Source: Candidatus Glassiibacteriota bacterium (GTDB lineage: Bacteria; Gemmatimonadota; Glassbacteria; GWA2-58-10). Taken from it: a DNA stretch of 6,331 bases. Numbering within the stretch: position 1 is the first letter of the stretch; each line of letters begins with the position of its first letter. Below are positions 1 to 5,021 of the stretch, piece by piece. The notes beneath the pieces are model-generated. The model saw only the letters and a list, made by a program, of their open reading frames with translations, was not told where the DNA came from and did no database searches. Location: positions 1-6,331 of the forward strand of contig JAFGTO010000140.1 of assembly GCA_016934095.1 (NCBI GenBank), given 5' to 3'. Position numbers and translations under genes: made by a program.

Positions 1-522
1 ATAGGCAAGGTCAGCGGCCACCTGCTCTGCGGCAGCGTCGGTTATCAGGCGCCCGTTGATATAGACCTGGACTTCCAGCAGTCCCTTGTAAGTACTCAGG
101 GCATTTTGCGGGTACATCATGTCGTCCACCAGACCCGAGTCATCGGTTTTGTTCGGGCCGAAACTGCGGACCTGGATCGGGGACTGGTCTATCACGTAGT
201 CCGAGCCATAAACATCCCGCAGAGACATCGATCCGCCCAGCGAGATGTAAGGCCCTCTCCAGGTACTGCCCATCCCCGTGCTGTCTGTCAGCTCGGTGGT
301 GGTGGCCGGCAGGCGGCCCACGTCGCCGACAAAACCGAAGTAATTCTCTGCAGGCTTTCCCATGGAAGCTTCGTAAATCGCCTGCAGGTCATCCATAACC
401 CTGGTGAAGCGGGCTTGGTCGAGCTGGTTGAACATCACGGGCACCAGAGCGCCGGCTAGGACGGCCATAATGGCGATAGCCACGATTATTTCGATCAGAC
501 TGAAGCCTTTTTGCTTTTTCAT
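1..522 (-). CDS. GspG-like type II secretion pseudopilin / prepilin (3' end beyond window)
   Basis: A subunit of the periplasmic pseudopilus (or pilus) assembled by the two genes upstream. Translation from the ATG at 520-522 gives 174 residues, open to base 1, so the C-terminus is missing. The start MKKQKGFSLIEIIV is a textbook class III prepilin signal: a five-residue basic leader, Gly6 at the prepilin peptidase cut, Phe7 at +1 and Glu11 at +5. A hydrophobic helix follows to about residue 30. The globular part has GspG-like marks: WRGPYI at 88-93, DVYGSDY at 103-109, and SFGPNKTDD at 120-128 with a further Asp pair at 133-134, where GspG binds calcium. No cysteine is visible. A normal GspG stops near here, but this one continues for at least 40 residues in a probable beta-rich stretch. 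The ribosome site AGAGGAG (528-534) lies five bases before the start. The gene begins 46 bases after gspF. The prepilin call is secure; GspG rather than another pilin is less so. Confidence 0.9.
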   Translation of the reverse strand, partial: MKKQKGFSLIEIIVAIAIMAVLAGALVPVMFNQLDQARFTRVMDDLQAIYEASMGKPAENYFGFVGDVGRLPATTTELTDSTGMGSTWRGPYISLGGSMSLRDVYGSDYVIDQSPIQVRSFGPNKTDDSGLVDDMMYPQNALSTYKGLLEVQVYINGRLITDAAAEQVAADLAY

Positions 523-568
523 GGTTTCTCCTCTGCAGCCTGTCCCGGCTGTATACCGGCAGTCGCGC

Positions 569-1804
569 TTAATGCCCTACCTGTTGCAGTGAAAGCATCG
601 GGAGAAGAATCGAGAGTACTACAAAGAGGATTATCGCACCCAGGAAAATTATTATGGCGCCTTCGAGAGCGGTGAAAAGCCGCTTGACCGTAATCGGGAC
701 CTCGCGGTCGTAATATTCGGAGACTTTCCCCAGGGTTTCCTCCAGGTTACCGGTCGTCTCCCCGATGGTGACCATGCGCACCACCATCGAAGGGAACTCC
801 TTGCTTTCCTTGAGGGCTCCCGAGATCGTATGGCCCGTCCCTACCTGGAGACGCGCCTTACGTACCACCTCGGCGAGCACGGCGTTGCCGACAACCCTCT
901 CCACCACTTCCAGGGCGTTGAGGATGTTCACACCGGCGCCGAACAGGGTCGCCAGGTAATGGGCAAAGCGGCTGAGCGCGACCTTGCGCACCAGCTCGCC
1001 GAAAACCGGTATGTTAAGCTTGATCTTGTCCAGAACCAGCCGGCCCCCGGGGGTCTTGTTGGCAGCGCGCAAGCCGACAACAGCGGCTATTATCCCGACA
1101 ATCATCAGCCACCAGAAGTTCTGGAAGAAGTCGCTGATGGCGATCACTATCCTGGTGGGCAGGGGCAGTTCTATATCGAAAGTGTCGAATATTCCCAGGA
1201 AGCGGGGCAGGACGAAGGTAAACATGATAGCGATCAGGCCCATCACCGCGATAAGCACGATGACCGGATAAGTGGTAGCCTGCTTGATAGTACCTACCAG
1301 CTCATCCTGCCATTCCAGGAAAGAGACGATTTCTTTCAGCACCTCGTCCATCCGCCCGGTGGTTTCTCCGCTCCTGAGGATGGCGACGTAGAGCTCGCTG
1401 AACACTTCCGGGTACTGGGCAAAGGAATCCGAAATGCTGCTGCCGTCCTGGATACTCTGCCTTATGCCGCGGATCACCTGTGCAAACCGGGGGTTCTCGG
1501 TTTCCTCGACCATGTCATCGAGGCCCTGAAGAATCGGGACACCGGCCCCGATGACCGTGGAAAGGTGCACGGTGAAAGAGATCAGATCTGCGCGCTTGAC
1601 TTTGGCTCGGACTACCCGCTTGCCGCCGGTAGTGCCGGCCCGGGCGCCCGGAGCGGATCCTTTCTTGCCGGAGACGTTCGAGGATATCAGGTAGAGGCGG
1701 CGGCTCTCGAGCAGATCCTCGAGAGCGCCCTCATCCTCGGCTTCCATTACTCCCTTGACAGTTTTGCCTTGCTCATCGCTTGCCTTGTACTGGTAAAACG
1801 CCAT
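569..1804 (-). CDS. gspF: GspF/PilC-family inner-membrane platform protein
   Basis: The polytopic inner-membrane base of a type II secretion or type IV pilus machine. It couples the cytoplasmic ATPase to insertion of pilin subunits. The 411 residues match the usual family length of about 400. An N-terminal GspF-type domain (about 1-45, starting MAFYQYKASDEQGK) is followed by a basic, glycine-rich linker (46-70). Two tandem T2SSF repeats come next, about 75-200 and 275-400. Each begins with a GAGV motif (87-90 and 289-292) and carries an identical GETTG (146-150 and 348-352). Hydrophobic segments lie at about 180-200, 228-246 and 382-404, the standard three-helix layout. The ATG is preceded by GGGAGA at 1813-1818. 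The gene starts 62 bases after the ATPase gene and precedes a prepilin gene, so the three probably share an mRNA. PilC is the alternative name, because the operon cannot be assigned to secretion or pilus assembly from this window. Confidence 0.95.
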   Translation of the reverse strand: MAFYQYKASDEQGKTVKGVMEAEDEGALEDLLESRRLYLISSNVSGKKGSAPGARAGTTGGKRVVRAKVKRADLISFTVHLSTVIGAGVPILQGLDDMVEETENPRFAQVIRGIRQSIQDGSSISDSFAQYPEVFSELYVAILRSGETTGRMDEVLKEIVSFLEWQDELVGTIKQATTYPVIVLIAVMGLIAIMFTFVLPRFLGIFDTFDIELPLPTRIVIAISDFFQNFWWLMIVGIIAAVVGLRAANKTPGGRLVLDKIKLNIPVFGELVRKVALSRFAHYLATLFGAGVNILNALEVVERVVGNAVLAEVVRKARLQVGTGHTISGALKESKEFPSMVVRMVTIGETTGNLEETLGKVSEYYDREVPITVKRLFTALEGAIIIFLGAIILFVVLSILLPMLSLQQVGH

Positions 1805-1833
1805 AGACCGTGTCTCCCGGCGATGATTGGCAT

Positions 1834-1850
1834 GCCCGGCTCATCCGGGC
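1834..1850 (-). other. GC-rich hairpin between gspE and gspF
   Basis: In the 62-base gap between the ATPase stop and the gspF start, six-base arms GCCCGG and CCGGGC enclose a five-base loop. No T-run follows on either strand, so it is not an intrinsic terminator. By inference it could affect mRNA stability or the relative yield of the two proteins. A chance hairpin in GC-rich DNA is also possible. Confidence 0.35.
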
Positions 1851-1866
1851 CCCGGCCGCCGACCTT

Positions 1867-3549
1867 TCAGTTACCGGCATAGGTGACCCGCAGGACTTCC
1901 TGGATACTGGTCTGTCCGTTGACAGCCTTTATCAGGGCGTCGTGCAGCAGGGTCATCATCCCGCCGTCAGCGGCCGCCTGCCTGATCTCCGGCCCGTCCG
2001 CACGCTCGAGTATCAATTTCTCGATTTTCTGGTTCACCTTGAGGATCTCGTAGATCGCGCACCTGCCCTGATAGCCGGTACCGCTGCAGAAATCGCAGCC
2101 TTTCCCGGTGTAAAATTTATATTTGCGGCCCTTATCGTTGAGACCCAGCTTGTGCAGGTCTTCATCCGTGGGCTGGTACTCGGTCTTGCATTTGGGACAT
2201 ATTTTACGGATCAGCCGCTGGGCGACCACACAGATCACCGAGCTGGAAACCAGGAACGACTCGATACCCATATCGATCAGGCGGGGAAAGGCCCCGGCCG
2301 AATCATTGGTGTGCAGGGTGCTGAAAACCAGGTGGCCGGTCAGGGCCGCCTGGACTGCGATCTCGGCGGTCTCGGCATCGCGGATTTCGCCGACCAGGAT
2401 AATGTCCGGGTCCTGGCGCAGAATGGAGCGCATCCCGGCTGCATAAGTAAAGCCGGCCCTGACATTGATCTGGGCCTGGCGGATCATCGGGATCTCGTAC
2501 TCGACCGGGTCTTCCAGGGTGACAATCTTGCGGTCCGAGCTGTTGATGTAGCTGAGGGCCGCATAGAGGGTGGTGGTCTTTCCGCTGCCGGTAGGCCCGG
2601 TCACCAGGATAATCCCGTTGGGCCGCGAGATCAAGTCTTTGAACAACTCCGAATTTTTCGGGGTAAATCCCAGCCTGTCCATGCCCAGGATCACCTTGCT
2701 CTTATCCAGCAGGCGCATGACCACGTTCTCGCCGAAAACGGTGGGCAGGGTCGACAGGCGCAGATCGATCTTCCGTTTGCCCATGTAGAAGCGGAAACGG
2801 CCGTCCTGGGGCATGCGGCTCTCTGCGATGTTAAGGTTGCCCATAACTTTCAGCCGGGCGATCAGGCCCGACTGCAGAGTCTTGGGCAGCGAGGGCCCCT
2901 GCTGCAGGATGCCATCCACCCGGAAACGGGTGCGGACAGTGTTTTCATCAGGCTCGATATGGATGTCGGTCGCCCCAAGTTTCGCTCCCTTGAGCAGCAG
3001 CTGGTCCACCAGCTTGACCACCGGCGATTCTTCCTCGCCGACCTGTTCACCGCCCCTCTCGACCTGCTCGGCCTCCAGGGACAACTGCTCGATCGCGTCA
3101 TCCTCCGAAGTCTCCCCGCCGTAGAAGCGGTCTATCGCCTGGAGGATATCGGTCTCGGTAGCCTGGACGATCTCGATAAACTTGCCGGTCTTGCCCTGCA
3201 GCTTGTCGATAAGCATCACATCCAGAGTAGTGTCCATGGCCACAACCAGGTTGTCCCCGCTGAGTCTGACCGGCACCAGCTTGTTGTGCTTGGCGAATTC
3301 TTCATCGATCAGCTCCAGGGCGGCCGGGTCCGGCTTGGCCTGGCTCAGGTCCATCATCTTTACCCCGGCCTGGCTCGCAACGACTCTCGAGATATCATCC
3401 TCGCCGCAAAAACCCAGGCTGACCAGCACCTCGCCCATTCTTTTACCGGTGCGCCCCTGTTCCTTGAGGGCCACCGACAGTTGATCCTTGGTCAGCAGGC
3501 CCCGCTCGACCAGCAGCTCTCCCAGAGGTTGTGTCGACTGGATTGCCAT
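1867..3549 (-). CDS. gspE: GspE/PilB-family assembly ATPase with N-terminal MshEN domain
   Basis: Hexameric cytoplasmic motor that hydrolyses ATP to drive pseudopilus or pilus assembly, docking on the GspF/PilC platform encoded next. It has 560 residues. An MshEN/T2SSE N-terminal domain covers about 8-143, followed by an acidic linker (144-175). The catalytic part is complete: Walker A GPTGSGKT (318-325), Asp box with LEDPVE (345-350), Walker B ILVGEIRD (384-391), and His box with TGHLVFSTLHTND (404-416). A tetracysteine zinc site is present as CPKC (451-454) and CDFC (485-488). The MshEN region has two 24-residue motifs (8-31 and 37-60) separated by five residues, as in the cyclic-di-GMP-binding MshE domain. 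However, Pro8 replaces the first Arg, and motif II has Met38, Phe47 and Cys48 at usually Leu/Ile/Val positions. The start has AAGGGAA at 3556-3562, six bases upstream. Length and N-domain fit PilB or MshE as well as GspE. Family certain, subfamily open. Confidence 0.95.
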   Translation of the reverse strand: MAIQSTQPLGELLVERGLLTKDQLSVALKEQGRTGKRMGEVLVSLGFCGEDDISRVVASQAGVKMMDLSQAKPDPAALELIDEEFAKHNKLVPVRLSGDNLVVAMDTTLDVMLIDKLQGKTGKFIEIVQATETDILQAIDRFYGGETSEDDAIEQLSLEAEQVERGGEQVGEEESPVVKLVDQLLLKGAKLGATDIHIEPDENTVRTRFRVDGILQQGPSLPKTLQSGLIARLKVMGNLNIAESRMPQDGRFRFYMGKRKIDLRLSTLPTVFGENVVMRLLDKSKVILGMDRLGFTPKNSELFKDLISRPNGIILVTGPTGSGKTTTLYAALSYINSSDRKIVTLEDPVEYEIPMIRQAQINVRAGFTYAAGMRSILRQDPDIILVGEIRDAETAEIAVQAALTGHLVFSTLHTNDSAGAFPRLIDMGIESFLVSSSVICVVAQRLIRKICPKCKTEYQPTDEDLHKLGLNDKGRKYKFYTGKGCDFCSGTGYQGRCAIYEILKVNQKIEKLILERADGPEIRQAAADGGMMTLLHDALIKAVNGQTSIQEVLRVTYAGN

Positions 3550-3642
3550 CTTCGGTTCCCTTGGTTAACATTTAAATTCGGATGCCGTCTTACGCTGCCG
3601 CCGGATGTTGGTTCGCCTCAGCCATGAATTGACCGGCGGGCG

Positions 3643-3671
3643 AGTATAAATAATTAAAGACACCCGGACAA
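3643..3671 (-). promoter_or_regulatory. Candidate proximal gspE promoter (P2)
   Basis: Read on the minus strand, TTGTCC (3671-3666, four of six matches to the sigma-70 -35) and TATACT (3648-3643, five of six to the -10) are separated by exactly 17 bases. The spacer is AT-rich on its -10 side. Predicted initiation is near 3636, giving a leader of about 87 bases before gspE. This is a motif-and-spacing prediction only. Confidence 0.45.
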
Positions 3672-3779
3672 TCGAGGATTCCCCGCAGCCTGCTGCAGGG
3701 AGTCTTCAATCCGGAACACCGCAACCGGCATCAGAGCGTACAAGTCTCCAAACGGTTGATCTAGTAACCGGAAGGTCAT
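3654..3779 (-). CDS. Possible 41-residue leader ORF upstream of gspE (unproven)
   Basis: An ATG at 3779-3777 opens a 41-codon frame ending in TAA at 3656-3654. The peptide starts MTFRLLDQPFGDLYALMPVA and ends LSGCL. It has no signal peptide or membrane segment and I do not recognise it. The middle (LYALMPVAVFRIEDSL) loosely recalls the start of a PAS domain, so it could be a decayed regulator fragment; this is an impression only. The ORF starts about 14 bases downstream of the predicted start of promoter P1, with no Shine-Dalgarno motif. Its last third overlaps the hairpin at 3664-3714. That placement would suit a regulatory leader peptide, but the length is close to what chance allows. Confidence 0.2.
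   Translation of the reverse strand: MTFRLLDQPFGDLYALMPVAVFRIEDSLQQAAGNPRLSGCL
3664..3714 (-). other. GC-rich hairpin in the gspE leader
   Basis: On the minus strand, eight-base arms CCCTGCAG and CTGCGGGG (one G-T wobble) close a four-base CAGG loop at plus positions 3681-3700. Outside this, GGATT (3712-3708) can pair with AATCC (3680-3676), leaving a seven-base bulge. Alternatively, CCGGA (3714-3710) can pair with TCCGG (3668-3664). These two outer pairings share bases, so they exclude each other. No T-run follows, so it is not a terminator. It lies downstream of P1 and overlaps the -35 of P2. I cannot match it to a known riboswitch class. Confidence 0.4.
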
Positions 3780-3799
3780 AAACACAATATACCAAGATA

Positions 3800-3828
3800 A
3801 TTATATCATACTTGCCCGGATTAAGCAA
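3800..3828 (-). promoter_or_regulatory. Candidate distal gspE promoter (P1), extended -10
   Basis: On the minus strand a perfect TATAAT (3805-3800) is preceded by TG one base upstream (3808-3807), an extended -10 element. TTGCTT (3828-3823) sits 17 bases upstream as a weak -35 (three of six), which an extended -10 would tolerate. Predicted initiation near 3793 would give gspE a leader of roughly 240 bases. Confidence 0.55.
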
Positions 3829-3830
3829 GT
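3810..3830. promoter_or_regulatory. Palindrome overlapping the P1 -35 (operator candidate)
   Basis: ACTTGC (3810-3815) and GCAAGT (3825-3830) form perfect six-base inverted arms with a nine-base spacer. The site covers the -35 hexamer and most of the spacer of leftward promoter P1, where a bound dimeric regulator would block or alter polymerase access. The regulator is unknown and the arms are short. Confidence 0.35.
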
Positions 3831-3856
3831 TATAAATAACTCAACCGTTGGAAACC

Positions 3857-3885
3857 TTGACAAGCAATTAACGGCCTTTTATACT
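3857..3885 (+). promoter_or_regulatory. Sigma-70-type promoter for the glycosyltransferase pair
   Basis: TTGACA (3857-3862, perfect -35) and TATACT (3880-3885, five of six for the -10) are spaced by exactly 17 bases. Transcription should begin near 3892, leaving about 107 bases of 5' leader before the chosen start at 3999. This is the best promoter match in the window and is correctly oriented for the genes downstream. Confidence 0.75.
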
Positions 3886-3910
3886 GGTTCGAGCATAAAA
3901 GCATACAAAC

Positions 3911-3925
3911 GGACAAATATTGTCC
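3911..3925. promoter_or_regulatory. Palindrome just downstream of the rightward start site (operator candidate)
   Basis: GGACAA-ATA-TTGTCC is a perfect six-base inverted repeat with a three-base centre, about +20 relative to the predicted start. It could be a repressor site acting as a roadblock, or a small hairpin in the leader RNA. The half-site GGACAA recurs at 3666-3671, where it forms the -35 of P2, so a shared regulator is conceivable but unproven. Confidence 0.4.
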
Positions 3926-3984
3926 AGTCAGAAGTTACCGAAACTATACCTCCTCTTAAGTGTACTGCTACCAAATTCTTTCCC

Positions 3985-3990
3985 GGAGGG
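3985..3990 (+). promoter_or_regulatory. Ribosome binding site deciding the GT2 start
   Basis: GGAGGG ends eight bases before the ATG at 3999 but only two bases before the in-frame ATG at 3993. Normal spacing therefore favours 3999. A GTG further upstream at 3960 is also in frame but lies before this site and lacks one of its own. Confidence 0.7.
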
Positions 3991-3998
3991 AGATGGCG

Positions 3999-5021
3999 AT
4001 GAACCAGCCTGCTGCTTCATCCGGAGACATTCCCCTGGTCAGTGTCATCATTCCGATGTACAACGAGGGAACGAACGTCCGCCGGACCGTGGCCGCCGTC
4101 CGCCGGGAAATGCACGCTTCCGGGAGCGGTTTCGAGGTGGTCTGCGTGGATGACGGCTCCACGGATTCCACCAGGGCCGAGCTCGAAAAACTCGCCAGCG
4201 AGGTGCCGGAGCTCAAGGTCGCGGGTTATCCGCACAACCAGGGCCGCGGCCGGGCGCTCCGGGAAGGGTTCAAAGCTGCGCGGGGCAAGTTTCTGGTTTC
4301 CATCGACGCCGACCTGAGCTACCACCCGCATCATATCCCGGAGATAGTCTCCCGGCTCGAGGCCGCCGATGCTCCCGATGTGGTCATGGCCAGCCCCTAC
4401 ATGCCCGGAGGCAGGACCAGCGGGGTAAATCCGCTCCGGCTGGTTATCAGCCGCTGCGCCAATATTATCCTCAGGCAGGCCATGGGCCGCAGGTATTTTA
4501 CCCTCACCGGCATCCTGCGCGGCTACCGGCGCGAGGTTTTCGACTGTATCGAGCTGATGAGCAACGACAAGGAGATCCACCTAGAAATCGTGGCCAAGGC
4601 GGAAGCGGTCGGCCTCAGGGTGGTGGAGATCCCCGCAGTGCTTACCAGCCGCAAGAGCGGCTCCAGCAAGCTCAGACTGCGCCTGACCACGGTCAGCCAC
4701 CTGATGTTCAGCTTTTACGAAAGACCGCTCCTGCTCTTCGGGGTGGTCGGCCTGGTCCTCACAGCCTGCGCACTGGCCATGGGAGCCTACCTGTTCCACC
4801 TTTACCTTAACGCCGCTCTTAACCCGACCCGGCCGATGATCTGGCTGAGCGTCCTGCTGCTGCTGGCCGGTATCCAGATGGCCAGCTTCGCTTTCATCAG
4901 CACCCAGATCACCTTGCTGAAAAAAGAGCTCTTCCGCACTCAGAAAGAGATCCTGCTGCTCAAAGCCGAGGTCTCCCGGGAAAAACTGCGCAATGGTCAC
5001 TCCGGTCTGCGTGGTCAGTAA
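3999..5021 (+). CDS. Membrane-anchored family 2 glycosyltransferase (DPM1/GtrB-like)
   Basis: Transfers a sugar from a nucleotide donor, probably at the cytoplasmic face of the inner membrane. The relatives it most resembles use polyprenyl phosphate as acceptor, so a lipid-linked sugar product is plausible but inferred. The 340 residues begin with a GT-A fold: VSVIIPMYNEG (14-24), CVDDGSTD (49-56) with the donor-binding Asp pair, and the metal-binding DAD at 103-105 within SIDADLSYHP. LTGILRGYRREVF (169-181) and SRKSGSSKLRL (217-227) match the acceptor-side blocks of the DPM1-like group. Two membrane helices follow at about 243-267 and 280-304. A charged, probably coiled-coil tail (about 302-332) comes last. 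The start at 3999 is chosen from the ribosome site; starts at 3993 (342 residues) or 3960 (353) are possible. The next glycosyltransferase gene overlaps its 3' end by 29 bases. Exact sugar and acceptor unknown. Confidence 0.92.
   Translation: MNQPAASSGDIPLVSVIIPMYNEGTNVRRTVAAVRREMHASGSGFEVVCVDDGSTDSTRAELEKLASEVPELKVAGYPHNQGRGRALREGFKAARGKFLVSIDADLSYHPHHIPEIVSRLEAADAPDVVMASPYMPGGRTSGVNPLRLVISRCANIILRQAMGRRYFTLTGILRGYRREVFDCIELMSNDKEIHLEIVAKAEAVGLRVVEIPAVLTSRKSGSSKLRLRLTTVSHLMFSFYERPLLLFGVVGLVLTACALAMGAYLFHLYLNAALNPTRPMIWLSVLLLLAGIQMASFAFISTQITLLKKELFRTQKEILLLKAEVSREKLRNGHSGLRGQ

Larger units (their letters stand above)
3550..3998. promoter_or_regulatory. Divergent intergenic control region
   Basis: This stretch separates the minus-strand secretion operon from the plus-strand glycosyltransferase pair. 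It has no convincing full-size gene. It is much more AT-rich than its surroundings: bases 3781-3840 contain only 17 G or C of 60. It holds one rightward and two leftward promoter candidates, two short palindromes, a structured segment at 3664-3714 and a 41-codon ORF on the minus strand, each listed separately. Two more repeats are weaker. A nine-base inverted pair, AACGGTTGA (3751-3759) and TCAACCGTT (3841-3849), flanks the distal leftward promoter. CCGCCGG (3598-3604) and CCGGCGG (3633-3639) could form a stem ahead of the gspE ribosome site. Confidence 0.75.

Noticed and set aside
106..459. 117-residue plus-strand frame inside the pseudopilin gene
   Set aside because: The minus strand has a classic prepilin signal, a good ribosome site and GspG-like motifs, so this is a mirror frame.
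830..1882. 350-residue open frame on the plus strand, antisense to gspF
   Set aside because: It shadows a full-length platform protein with both repeats intact, and its translation is low-complexity and His/Asp/Gly-rich with no family resemblance.
1810..3627. 605-residue open frame on the plus strand, antisense to the ATPase gene
   Set aside because: The opposite strand encodes a complete ATPase with every catalytic motif. The antisense product has no recognisable domain and an odd His/Gln/Asp-rich composition, typical of a mirror frame in GC-rich DNA. It also has no supported ribosome site.
3681..3700. Hairpin considered as a terminator between the divergent units
   Set aside because: No T-run follows the stem on either strand, and it lies upstream of, not after, the genes.
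3550..3793. Cyclic-di-GMP riboswitch in the gspE leader
   Set aside because: Suggested by the MshEN domain, but I could not find the conserved core or tetraloop-receptor pattern of either GEMM class by eye.
3751..3849. Nine-base inverted repeat (AACGGTTGA / TCAACCGTT) as ends of a small mobile element
   Set aside because: The enclosed 81 bases hold only promoter elements, there are no target-site duplications, and a nine-base pair is not unexpected by chance in a region this size.
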